DNA of 64,000 nt from Plasmodium coatneyi (Eukaryota > Apicomplexa > Aconoidasida > Haemosporida > Plasmodiidae): positions 2,914,001-2,978,000 of the forward strand of contig NC_033567.1 of the NCBI RefSeq assembly GCF_001680005.1, read 5' to 3'. The notes under the pieces are model-generated. The model saw only the letters and a program-made list of their open reading frames with translations, searched no databases and was not told the DNA's origin. The stretch's first letter is position 1. Every line of letters begins with the position of its first letter. Below are positions 20,642 to 30,635 of the stretch, piece after piece. Both the position numbers and the translations under genes were made by a program.

Positions 20642-22852
20642 ATGAATTGCCAACACGATGACCCATTGAACGGCAACGGTGGTGGTGGAAAGTCCAGTCC
20701 CTTCCTGAACAGCTACGAAAGTCTGAACATATCTAAGAACAGTTCCGCTGAAGAAATTGCGGAAAAATACTTAAGGAGTAAATTGAGCATGGATTTTAAA
20801 AGCGTTGGCAAGGCAAGTTACGGTACCAGTGGAGGTGCTCACAGGGATTTTTATGAGGGCAGAAATGTAGCGGAAAAGTCCAACAATGGCAGAACGGCTA
20901 ATGGTCATAGGGGTCATTTTAACGGAGTGAGTGGCCAGACAAGCTATCGTAGTAGAGCGAATAATTACTCACATCCCGAACGGAAGGCGAACCCTAACCC
21001 GAACTATGATAGTCACTTCAATAACGTGTCGATCTTTTCCGAGACAGGGAACACGAACAGCGGCGGTGCCGGCAATCTCCACTTTAATTACTCTTCTCAG
21101 CAAAATGATCAGAGCAGAGGGTACACAAATTCAGTTTCGTTCTCAAATAATATGACCAATTTTTTTAGCTCCACAAATTCGGCTAGTCCAACTGATTTTA
21201 CACACCTCAGCAAATTCAAAGAGGAAAAAAAAAGCGGCTACTATGTGGAAGACGAGTTTTTGAAGTTTGGACAGGGTGCCTCCAAAGCGGTGCCCGACGA
21301 TGATCCCAACAGGGTCATTCAGATGAACAGCATTGATGAGCTGCTTAAGAAGTATGGAAGTAGTGGCATCAACATGGAGGTCAACATGGACCTCGAACGC
21401 ACTACATGTAGTAACATACAGCCACAACGCAGATTTGAAGGAGGTGCTAACCCCATTTTCCATCGCCCAAGTGGGAGGAAGAATAATGAAGGCACCAAAA
21501 TTAGAACCTCCTTCACGAACAAAGCAGATTATACAAGTGAAAATCGCCTGGGAAGGGAGAGCAACAAGAGCTACTACCCCAACCGGATGAGCAGATTCGC
21601 TCGAGACACCTCCCAGGGTAGTAGTAAAAAAAAAAACTTAATGCAAAGAAATAAGGATTATGTGCATTACCTCAGCAACCGAAATAGCCTCCTCAAAAAT
21701 GAAGTGTCGATTAGGAAAGACTTGGGTAAGAAGAAAGTTCTCCCGAGCAAAATTGAAAGTACGTACTTGAGGAGAAAAACGAATATGGATGGGATCAGAC
21801 GACACGGATCCCTGTTTAGCTCTGTTCTGAGGGGATACCAGAGCAGGTGCAACAACGAGAATGAGCTGATTAACGACATTCACATTTTTAACAACAGCCA
21901 TGTGGAGGCTGCTCAGAGTAGGAGCACTTACAGGCGGACCTTAAACAAGGGAAATCCCAACCAAATTGAAAGGGGTGATGGGAATGGTTTTCCTGGGGGT
22001 AAGTCTGCACATGGTGATCGCATTGGCAGTAGCGCCATTAACATGAGTTTCCTCAAATCGACCTTCTCTGAGTCGGGCAACTTTGTAGACTTGCCTGTGA
22101 ATGGGGGTACAAATAGTAGGGGCGTGAATGGCCCCCTAAATAGCCTAACAGAGGACAGTTCTGATTTGGCCTCCCTCGGTAGGAGAATCCAACCTGGTGA
22201 ATTATTAACGAATAGTGTTCACATGGTAGAGATGCACCCCAGTAAGGAAAACTCCACACATTACAATGATTTAAGTAGCAAGGAAGGAACGTATGGTGCA
22301 TTATGTAGGGAAGGTGGAGTAAGTGGCATGGTTAGACACACTACGGTGAGGGGGGAACAGAATGGGGAGTACTTTCCTTCCCCCGGGGATGCATATCATG
22401 ATAAGGCAAACACCAGTGTGTATGAAAAGAAGCTACCCCCCACGGGTGATTATTTAGTGAGAAGTGGTGAAAAGGTTCCCCTTAGGAATTGCAAACAGAG
22501 CAACATCCGTAGTGGTAGCGGCGCTAACCAGGGGGGGTTCCTCGGATACATCACCCCTAGTACGATCAGATCGGATGGGGAGAAGAATCTCCTCCACCCT
22601 TTGTACTTGTCTGAAAGGAAACTAAGTAGCATATTCAACAACAAGGTGGAAAATAACAATCTGCTCAGTAGTAATGCAAGTACATACAGTGGGGGGAAGA
22701 GAGAGGGAACTGTCCCAAACTGTAGTGAGAAAAGATCAACCCAGGGAAAAATAACCGACGGGGGTATGCTAAACGGTGGAGTAAGTAATAATGAGGCACT
22801 CCCTAGTGTGGTTTCAAAGGAAAAAAAAAAAACACATGAACCAAGTTGGTAA
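20642..22852 (+). CDS. Conserved unknown protein, N-terminal segment (Asn/Ser/Gly-rich)
   Basis: 736 codons from ATG 20642 (MNCQHDDPLNG). The start of the protein has a short helix (SSAEEIAEKYLRSKL) and, near residues 185-235, a less repetitive block (DEFLKFGQGASK, MNSIDELLKKYG). The rest is Asn/Ser/Gly-rich with no domain that I recognise. The frame closes 20 bases after an A12 run (22821-22832) with the tail THEPSW, while another frame opens over the same run and carries protein-like sequence. I therefore read this as the N-terminal part of one gene that continues to 25959. Confidence 0.75.
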   Translation: MNCQHDDPLNGNGGGGKSSPFLNSYESLNISKNSSAEEIAEKYLRSKLSMDFKSVGKASYGTSGGAHRDFYEGRNVAEKSNNGRTANGHRGHFNGVSGQTSYRSRANNYSHPERKANPNPNYDSHFNNVSIFSETGNTNSGGAGNLHFNYSSQQNDQSRGYTNSVSFSNNMTNFFSSTNSASPTDFTHLSKFKEEKKSGYYVEDEFLKFGQGASKAVPDDDPNRVIQMNSIDELLKKYGSSGINMEVNMDLERTTCSNIQPQRRFEGGANPIFHRPSGRKNNEGTKIRTSFTNKADYTSENRLGRESNKSYYPNRMSRFARDTSQGSSKKKNLMQRNKDYVHYLSNRNSLLKNEVSIRKDLGKKKVLPSKIESTYLRRKTNMDGIRRHGSLFSSVLRGYQSRCNNENELINDIHIFNNSHVEAAQSRSTYRRTLNKGNPNQIERGDGNGFPGGKSAHGDRIGSSAINMSFLKSTFSESGNFVDLPVNGGTNSRGVNGPLNSLTEDSSDLASLGRRIQPGELLTNSVHMVEMHPSKENSTHYNDLSSKEGTYGALCREGGVSGMVRHTTVRGEQNGEYFPSPGDAYHDKANTSVYEKKLPPTGDYLVRSGEKVPLRNCKQSNIRSGSGANQGGFLGYITPSTIRSDGEKNLLHPLYLSERKLSSIFNNKVENNNLLSSNASTYSGGKREGTVPNCSEKRSTQGKITDGGMLNGGVSNNEALPSVVSKEKKKTHEPSW

Positions 22853-23423
22853 CATACAGACTTATGAAGACTACTGCAAGTACATCACGGAGTCGATCAA
22901 TGGAATACCCATAACGATAAAGAATATAGATGTGTTGCTCGCCTTGGCATTGTACTTTTTAACACATGAGATGAATGGAAACCCCAAGGGGAGTGAACTT
23001 CCAGACCAGGTCCTCATAAAGTTGCTGAACAAGATTTTGTACTGCTTGAATCTGAAGACCTGCTTGCTGAAGGATAACCTGGGGGGCAAACTCGGGGACA
23101 GCAACAAGTACTACTATATACAGATCAGGAAAAATGAAAAGTCCGCACCTGAGGGGGGTCAGGATGAAGAAAAGGACTATATAAAGGGAAACTCCCCTGA
23201 AAGGGCGGTGAAGACAACCCCTACAGATGACAGTACTAAAAAGAAGGAATCTTCTGACCCCCCCAACCATGTGAACTTCTTCACCTTCTACAATAAGCGA
23301 ATCGTGTTAGAAAGGAAGGACCAAGTGGGCACCACAGATGAGAATCCCACAGGACCCCTCCCCAACCAAAGTCACTTCTGTCAGGATAGTAATTACAAAA
23401 AAAAAATGTTTCTACCTCGGTGA
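22835..23423 (+). CDS. Continuation of the same gene, second segment
   Basis: ATG at 22835 (MNQVGNIQTYEDYCKY) lies 18 bases before the end of the first segment. The segment is helical and hydrophobic (IKNIDVLLALALYFLTHEM, LLNKILYCLNLKTCL), then Glu/Lys-rich. It closes after the A10 run at 23397-23406 with the tail MFLPR. The helical pattern resembles the first repeats of the domain in the third segment, so the two probably belong to one protein. Treating it as an independent overlapping gene is possible but less likely. Confidence 0.6.
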
Positions 23424-23427
23424 AAAT

Positions 23428-25959
23428 ATGAAGATAATTACCCTCGTAGAAATATTAAAAATAGCTTGGTGTCTATGTGTTCTGAAAAAGAATACGCAGT
23501 ACGTGGATTTGTTGCGTATCCTCTACAAGGAAGTGGAATGCATGAGCGTATCCAATGAATTGATCTTCTGCGTGAGTTACCTTTTTAAGTATTGCAACAT
23601 AATCCACGTGGAAGAGTGTAAATCTGAGTTGGCCAACCATGTTCATCTACCATTAGAACAAAGCAGTAATGAGAACCTGTGCATGTATCTGCATCTACTT
23701 CACATTTGCAGTGCATATGACAAGAGCTTCTTAACCCACAGTCATAGGAAGAACATCGACCGGATTGTGGCCTACTTTTACGACAGGGTAGAGCACCTAA
23801 ACTTGTATGCTTGTACTAACATCCTGTGTGCCTTATCCAACTTAGACGTAAAAAATGGAGATTACCCCTACTTCTTTCACAAGACACTAAACTACCTTCG
23901 CAGTAACGTTAAGAAGTTAACTAAGTGTGTTCTCTTAGTTCATATCCTGTGGTCCTTGTGCTTAATAGAGGTGTGTTGCACCGATTTTTTCAAAGACCTG
24001 AGTGAATACATTATAAGCATTTTGCACTTCCTACCTTTGGGGGAGTTCATTACGATCTCGTGCTGCTTCAGCTGCCAGAAAATGCTCACCGTCAGAAATT
24101 ACCTTAACAATGTTAGGAGGACAGGGGAAGGCAAATCAGAGCAGAGGTGCGGGATCAACATTTCGAATGAGAGTGAAAGGGAGTATAGAACGTACGAACC
24201 TGTGATCGCCGAGTACTACGCACGCAGGAAGCTCTTCCCCTACTGCTTCTACCGTCGACCGGTTTGTCACGCACTTGTCTTTAAGATTCTTGCGTATGGG
24301 TTTCTGCAGTATGAGCAGAGGGATGGTGGGGAAGCCCTCACCGGGGAGGCGTTTCCCCGTGAGGTGATTAGAGATCATACTGATCGAAGTGGTACGAGGA
24401 GGAAAACCTGCAGGAGCCTCAGCGTGGAGAACAGCAAGGGGGGCTCCTCCGGTGGGCGCGATTCCAGTGTGCAGAGTAGCTCTCGTTTTAACAGTTCCAG
24501 TATTTGTAGAGCGGGCCCAACTGGCGGCATCACCACTACAGGTGGTGGTCTCGGTGGAGAACCCCACAACGAGGTGCAGAAAAATAAGTACCCCAAAAAA
24601 ATCAGCGAAAAGAAGAAGATAAAAGAACACTACAAAATGTATGAACAGAGTAACAAGTATGAGTTTGCGTTGAACTCATGTGAGAGGATCCTATTTGAAA
24701 ATCTAATAGAGGACTGCTGCAACAACTTCGATGCGTTGAAGTCTAGCCACCTCATCGAGCTGTTGTTCACTCTATGCACACTGAACTTGGATAGATCGAA
24801 AATCGTTAAAATAGTTGTAAGAAAAATTGACTACTCCCTTTTTGAGGAAAACTACGAAAAAGCAATGAAGAAGAAGAAGAGCATACATAAGGACCTCACC
24901 GAGGAGGAGAAAAAAAACGAAAAAAACGACCTCATCTTACTTAACTACATTTACAACAAATACGCGGAGGAGGAGAGAAGTCCCTGTTTTGGGAAGAGTG
25001 ACGTAGACGAGGGGTTCCTTCAAATGGTAGACAATATATACTTCTGTCGGTATATCAAAGACGACTTGTTCCTACGGGTCATTAGAACAGGCAAAGGGGT
25101 AGAAAGAACCACCACAGGGGCATTTTCCAAGTTGAGGCATATTTTAAATGCAGCAACGGTGAGCAGGGAGAGTCGCGAAAGTAGGGACACCGGGGGAAGA
25201 AGCGATCACGTGGGGAACATAAACTCGGGGAAGGAACTCACCCCTGCGGAAGGAGAATACATGTCTGACTCACACCAGCATGGCACAGATACGGTTAACG
25301 GATCGAGGGAAGGAATAAAAGAGAGACCACACACGGGAGAACACCCCACGGGGAATGTCTCCAACCAACAGAGGGGCACTACCCCCAATGGAAATGGACT
25401 GACTGATAGGTATCCCCCAGGGGGAAACATCCAAATGGAGGAAAAGCAAGTGGACCGCCCCGATGGAGTTTCTCTTCCGATTGACGGAGGAGAGTACACA
25501 CGTGAGGAGGTTCACCGTGTGGGCGATACACCCAGGCAGCTAAGCAAATTCAAGGAGGACCTAAAGCACACATACGACGCTGCCATTTCTTACTGCAACA
25601 AGAGGACCAACAATCTTGGCAAGGAGACTCCCCTGAGCAACAATGGTAGTGCAGTAGATAAGGCACTACAAAGTGGGAACCCGCAACACAATGAACACTT
25701 CTTAAACCACGAAATATATGACCACATAGTTTCGAAGAGAAATATAAAAAATATTATGAACAGATATAAGGAGAAGGGAATGGTTCAGAAGATATTCTTC
25801 TCACCATGCCGTGACAGTGCTGCTCATGTCGGTACCTGCGAACGGGCAAAGGAGAAACACAGCTTCAATTTTTACAGGACGTTTATTCTGCTGCTGCAGC
25901 TTTCTGCCCTTTCGCTGCTTTCCTTCGTCGTCCTCTTTGTTTACACGTCGCTCAGGTAG
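23428..25959 (+). CDS. Helical-repeat (HPR/OPR/FASTK-like) domain protein with C-terminal tail anchor, third segment
   Basis: 844 codons from the first ATG after the A10 run; the frame is open back to 23338. Segments such as LVEILKIAWCLCVLKK, LYACTNILCALSNLDV and CVLLVHILWSLCLIEV repeat a pattern of paired helices about 36-40 residues long. This is the style of heptatricopeptide/octotricopeptide and FASTK-type RNA-binding repeats, which in apicomplexans are mostly mitochondrial or apicoplast proteins. Long Gly/Ser/Arg and Glu-rich inserts interrupt it. The last 25 residues are a hydrophobic anchor (ILLLQLSALSLLSFVVLFVY) followed by TSLR, which would suit a tail-anchored protein. The RNA-binding role is inferred from family style only. 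Confidence 0.65.
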   Translation: MKIITLVEILKIAWCLCVLKKNTQYVDLLRILYKEVECMSVSNELIFCVSYLFKYCNIIHVEECKSELANHVHLPLEQSSNENLCMYLHLLHICSAYDKSFLTHSHRKNIDRIVAYFYDRVEHLNLYACTNILCALSNLDVKNGDYPYFFHKTLNYLRSNVKKLTKCVLLVHILWSLCLIEVCCTDFFKDLSEYIISILHFLPLGEFITISCCFSCQKMLTVRNYLNNVRRTGEGKSEQRCGINISNESEREYRTYEPVIAEYYARRKLFPYCFYRRPVCHALVFKILAYGFLQYEQRDGGEALTGEAFPREVIRDHTDRSGTRRKTCRSLSVENSKGGSSGGRDSSVQSSSRFNSSSICRAGPTGGITTTGGGLGGEPHNEVQKNKYPKKISEKKKIKEHYKMYEQSNKYEFALNSCERILFENLIEDCCNNFDALKSSHLIELLFTLCTLNLDRSKIVKIVVRKIDYSLFEENYEKAMKKKKSIHKDLTEEEKKNEKNDLILLNYIYNKYAEEERSPCFGKSDVDEGFLQMVDNIYFCRYIKDDLFLRVIRTGKGVERTTTGAFSKLRHILNAATVSRESRESRDTGGRSDHVGNINSGKELTPAEGEYMSDSHQHGTDTVNGSREGIKERPHTGEHPTGNVSNQQRGTTPNGNGLTDRYPPGGNIQMEEKQVDRPDGVSLPIDGGEYTREEVHRVGDTPRQLSKFKEDLKHTYDAAISYCNKRTNNLGKETPLSNNGSAVDKALQSGNPQHNEHFLNHEIYDHIVSKRNIKNIMNRYKEKGMVQKIFFSPCRDSAAHVGTCERAKEKHSFNFYRTFILLLQLSALSLLSFVVLFVYTSLR

Positions 25960-26426
25960 GAGTGCTGGTTAGGCAGTTGGACCAGTTGGTTGCCATTTGG
26001 CTACCTGTTGGCTACCAATTGGGGAACGTTCTTTTCTTCACCATCGGGTCTACCCCCTCCACTTTTCTACACCCCGTTTGAAAAGCACATTTACGTGTAG
26101 GGACGTCCACCCGGGATTCGACGTGGCTAAATGTCTCCTGGCGACGGTTTTGAAACATACATCCCTTTTTTTTTTTTTTCCTTCCCAATCGGAATTTTTT
26201 TTTTTTTTTTTTTTTTTCTGGGTTGGTTGGGGGAGCCAAAGAGAAGCCCGAGGCGCATTGCAGCCAACAGTGCCCACTAGTTTTTTTCCGCCGCGTCAAC
26301 CGGCGGTTTCACGAGTGCCTACTTCTCTTTTCCGCGTGCTCCACATGCTGCGCAGTAGAGATGTGAAAAAAGTATCTGTCGGAGTAGTCACATGAGGAAG
26401 TGCAGTTATTATTCCTTACATTGTTA

Positions 26427-26462
<36 letters not shown>

Positions 26463-26748
26463 TTCCAATTAAACGGTAAAGGAGCCCCGTTTTGGCGTTT
26501 CAATGGGAAGCACAAATGGGGTGAATTTGTCCGAGGGTGTTTTTTTTTCTTTTTCCCATTTGGGCGATGTGATGTGCTTCGATCTGCTGTGTTTCTTTTT
26601 TTTTTTCCTTTTTTTTTTTTTTTTCCACCAACTTGAGGATACCTCTATTGGATAGATTTTTTTCGTCCTTGGCCTGAGGGCCTTTTGCTGCCCCTCGTCC
26701 CTTCTGTGTTTTTTTTTTTTCTTTTTTTTTTTTTTTCCAGTAACACGA
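25960..26748. other. Intergenic region upstream of eIF2B-gamma
   Basis: Contains T-runs including T30 at 26432-26461, and a pyrimidine tract ending CCAG just 8 bases before the eIF2B-gamma ATG, which could be the acceptor of a 5' UTR intron. No gene was seen. Confidence 0.6.
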
Positions 26749-29383
26749 ATGCAGTCGGCAAATCCCAGCAGCCCGAAAGTACCAGTAGGTACTTTTGTGG
26801 AATTTCAAGTGGTTATTTTAACAAATGACGAAAACCACTTTGCCAGTGATTTGTGCGAAGGGACATGCAAGGGGCTCATCAAGATAAGTAATCGGTGCAT
26901 GATCTACTTCATCCTGCGGAACCTAATTGAACAGAAGTTAAAATACATAACCATCGTGGTGAATAGCAAGTACTACGATGAGATGGTGAGTTACGTGAAT
27001 GAGACGTTTCCGGAGAATTACAAGGTGGACGACAAGAAGAGCTTGGACAGCTACTGCATCGACGTGGAGCCGTACACCTCCAGCAACAGCGAAGAGTTGG
27101 GACCCATCCAGTGCCTCCTGCAGATCCGCCACAAGATAAAGGTAGGCAATGTTAACTATATGTTTGGGTGTGGATCGTGTGGATCGTGTGGATCGGTGTG
27201 AAGCCATACTATGTAATGACACGGGGTCGATGCGTCCTGAACGTTGGTGTTGAAACCCCCCTTATGAGCGCTCCACACGAAGACGCTCTCATTTTATTAA
27301 TATTTTTTTATTAATTTTTTTTTTTTTTTTTTTTTTCCCTCAGTCGGACTTTATCGTCGTTAACTGTGATATCCTCGGGTTTGTCGACTTCCATTCCTTA
27401 GCAAGTAAAATTTCATCCCCTTTGTGGAGTGGCTGGTCGTCTCTCCCCCCGTTACTTGTTAGCAGGTGTATCCATCGGTTACATCCTCATTGACATTATG
27501 TTCACCCCTTACCCCTATGTAGACCTATTTCGGGGCGAAAACGCCATCTGTGCGCTGCTCCTCTTGGAAGAGAACCAAACAGACGAGAAGAAGAAACAAA
27601 AAAAGGAGGATGAGTTACTAAACTTAGAGAACAACATATGGGTGTGCATAGACAAAAACAGCAAGGTCGTCAGTATAAAGGATTCTCTCTCTATGAAGCA
27701 GAGTGGGAGGTTTAAGATCAGTAAAATAAATTTGACTGCGCATCGAAATTTTATTCTAAAAACGGACCTCCTGGATAGCCACGTCTACATTTTTAAGAAC
27801 TACGTTTTGGACATTATGGAGCGCAAGAGCAGCTTCACCAGCATTAAGGTGGGCACCACGCGTGCAGCGAATAGAAACAACAGTAGCAATAACCGTAGCA
27901 GTGTGACTTGCAATGCGATGATCGATGTATTTTCTTCCCCCCCGGTGGCACACCTCACCGTAACATATTTTTTTCCTTCTTCTATGCCCCTTCCCCATAC
28001 AGTACGATCTCATACCCTACTTGATCAGAATTCAGAATACACGCAGAGCAGCAGGTAGGCAGGCGAAAAAAAAACGTTTTGAAAGAACCCATTTTATATT
28101 CATCCCCCTCCTTGTGTTGCACCCTACGGGTTAACATTCCCATGTGGACGTCTCCACCATTTCGCTGCGTATTTACTTGCCCCCGCAGAGTACTACTCCA
28201 AGTCGGAGTTCAAATTTAACATGTTCAAGACGCTGATCAATAGGTACGAAGGAGGAGAGGACAACGATGAGTCGGATCAGAAGGAGAATATAGAAAGTGT
28301 CGTCTGCTATGTGCAACCCAAGTCTAATGGGTTCTGCCAGCGGATCAACAGCCTTTCCAACTTTATCAAAGCCAACATGCTGGTAAGTTAGAGTGAGCAA
28401 GAAGGGCATAGCTCATGGCACCTCCTCCGTATCGTTGCGCCATCGCCTTGTTAGTTATACACACGTATTTATATATGTATGTATTTATGTATGTGTGTAT
28501 GTATGTATTTATGTATGTGTGTATGTATGTATTTATGTATGTGTGTGCCAATCGACGTAAATTCGCCTCCCCCCCAACAGTTTTGCGTCTCCAGACACGA
28601 TCAGCTGAAGAACGTCCTGCCCCCCTACTGCTTCTTCCTAATGAGTGACAAGAACCAGTCGGTAGGTTTGCCTCCCCACGGGGTCGTCAACAGGGTGTCT
28701 ACCAGATGCACACTGCTCCAATGCTTTATTCCGTTTCGTTTTCTTGTCATTTTATTTGACTTCCTTTTTTTTTGGCCCCCCTCCACCCTTCAGTACAAGG
28801 ACTGCATAATAAGTAGCCAATTTGAGCACGAGGAAAATGTCATCCTCAAAAAGTCCGTCCTCGGTAAGTGCATCCCCCTGGGGGAAGTGTAACACCCATG
28901 TAAGTAATAAACAACACGTGTGTGATCCGTACCCCCACTCCTCCCCCAAACCACTCAGGCAAAAACGTAAGGATAAAAAAAAACTCTTCCGTAAACAGAA
29001 GCATTTTTATGGACAACATAATTGTCAGTGAGAACTGCCACATACAGAATTCCATCATTTGCAAAAACGTTGTCATCGGAGATAACTGTAAGGTGGGTAG
29101 ATCGTGGCTCTGCACAGATCAGCGTAGTTGCGTTGTTTGCGTTGCGTTGTTTGCGTTGCGTTGTTTGCGTTGCGTTGTAGGAGTGGCCTCTCTCCCTCGC
29201 GTAGCAGCGACATGCACATACACGTCACATCACCCATAAACTGCTCACTTAATAATTTCCTCTTTTTTTTTTTTTTTTTTTTTTTTAACTCCCCAGCTGG
29301 TTGACTGCGTAGTGAGGGAAAACAGCGTCATCGAAAGGAATGGCATCTTCGAGAAGGAAACACTACCTCTATTTATCTCCTAG
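26749..29383 (+). CDS. Translation initiation factor eIF2B subunit gamma
   Basis: Nine exons keep a single frame: 26749-27141, 27344-27404, 27466-27848, 28003-28054, 28189-28382, 28581-28661, 28794-28863, 28959-29092, 29297-29383 (484 residues). All introns are GT..AG with pyrimidine-rich acceptors. The N-terminus (FQVVILTNDENH..GLIKISNRCMIYFILRNL) is a nucleotidyltransferase-like domain, with its usual GGGxR-type loop degenerate as in eIF2B-gamma. The C-terminus (SSVNRSIFMDNIIVSENCHI, SIICKNVVIGDNCK, CVVRENSVIERNG) is a left-handed beta-helix of hexapeptide repeats. eIF2B exchanges GDP for GTP on eIF2 in the cytoplasm, and gamma pairs with the catalytic epsilon subunit. The length is near the family norm. 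The delta/epsilon W2 domain is absent, which favours gamma over epsilon. Confidence 0.85.
28481..28548. repeat. 24-bp tandem repeat in eIF2B-gamma intron 5
   Basis: About 2.8 copies of a 24-bp unit starting GTATTTATGTATGTGTGTAT. Lies between the donor at 28383 and the acceptor at 28580. Confidence 0.85.
29127..29178. repeat. 14-bp tandem repeat in eIF2B-gamma intron 8
   Basis: About 3.7 perfect copies of GTTGCGTTGTTTGC, ending just before TAG. Located early in the intron 29093-29296. Confidence 0.9.
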
Positions 29384-30033
29384 CGATGGAAAAAAAAAAA
29401 GGGCTCCTACCATTTTTTTTTTTTGAGGGAGTCCCTCTGCCATATGGAACCCCACACACATATGGCACAAGTTTGTCTTCATCCCGAGCCTGTCTGTTTG
29501 TTCTTTTTGGCTCCACTTTTGCAATCTGTTTTTTTTTTTCATTTTTTTCAATACATATCATTACGTAAAACCCTTTTCATTACCTCCCCCCCTTTCAAAC
29601 ATCACCACCGTCCAATTAATTAAAGAAAAAAAACGTGTGCGTGTAGTATTCCTACGGAGTGGCGCCCTGGATTGAGAATGGAGGAAAAAAAGAAAAAACA
29701 CATTCCCTTTTTTCTTTCTTTTCCCCAGCCTCCATCCCCCATAGGTGACACACCCACGTGTATTCTGATAAATGCAAATGTGGACTGAACACATGTGCCC
29801 ATTGTTCTTTTTCTGATGCAACGGGGTTGGTTCGCTCCTACCAATTAGTTACATCGCCGTGGGTGGTGAGCGACTGCCTCCCCCAACCATTCGGCGATTG
29901 ATCCATGGGAACTCATTCCCTAGTCGGAGCGAAAAAAAACATTTAAGTGCGCAACTTTTTTCTTTTTTTCCAACGAATCAGTTTTGTGGAAAAAAAAAAA
30001 AAAAAACCCTTAGATTCTACGCAGTGGAGCACT
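29384..30033. other. Intergenic region after eIF2B-gamma
   Basis: 3' flank of eIF2B-gamma and of the small minus-strand ORF. T-runs and A-runs only; no gene recognised. Confidence 0.6.
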
Positions 30034-30324
30034 TTAGCCAAAAATGGTAAAATACCAACATTGTGTTAACACCCCGTTTGTGCATAATCTATATACCCCA
30101 CGCCCCTTGTGCGCATTTCCCATCATGTCGGAAAGAGGTTGAAGAATAGGCATCTCTAATTCCATTACATTAATAGGAGTTAGTAGTTTTATTATAAAAA
30201 CCTCCATGGGGGTGGCGTATCGAGGAGAGGTGCTGAACTTTACCGGCAAGAGACGTTCCTGTGGGTACTCTTCTGGGAGGAGAAGGTTGGCCAAAGATAC
30301 AGGATACATTTTATTTTTCGCCAT
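30034..30324 (-). CDS. Small unknown protein, 96 residues
   Basis: ATG at 30324 opens a 96-residue frame (MAKNKMYPVSLANLLLPEEY to CWYFTIFG). The composition is protein-like with little low complexity: a Pro-containing N-terminus, a hydrophobic block (MEVFIIKLLTPINVMELEM) and a C-terminal Tyr/Cys/Trp segment. It lies between two + strand genes on the opposite strand, with its start 312 bases from the U2AF start, so the two could share a divergent promoter. No family was recognised. The last 20 residues could instead be intron sequence if a donor at GGGTATAT is used. Confidence 0.5.
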   Translation of the reverse strand: MAKNKMYPVSLANLLLPEEYPQERLLPVKFSTSPRYATPMEVFIIKLLTPINVMELEMPILQPLSDMMGNAHKGRGVYRLCTNGVLTQCWYFTIFG

Positions 30325-30635
30325 TTTCCCACCGCGGTCGCGAAATTTGGGCTCCCCCGAACGGTTCTCACAATCTTCTTGTTTTTTTGCAAAAAAAAAA
30401 AAAAAAAAGGGGACTGCCAGTGAATTTGAACTACGGAAAGAAAGTATATTTTTTTTTCCTCCTGTTAGTTCTACCATTTAATGCGCCCAATGCATCGCCT
30501 CGACATCGCTGGCCGTTGAGTGGCTCCTCTGATTTGTCACTTTGCCGCGCAACCGCAATACGGCGGATATAGCGTTTACCGTGTTTAGTTTACCCCTTTT
30601 TTTTGTTGCCCCTCTTTTGCCCTTGAATTGACTCA

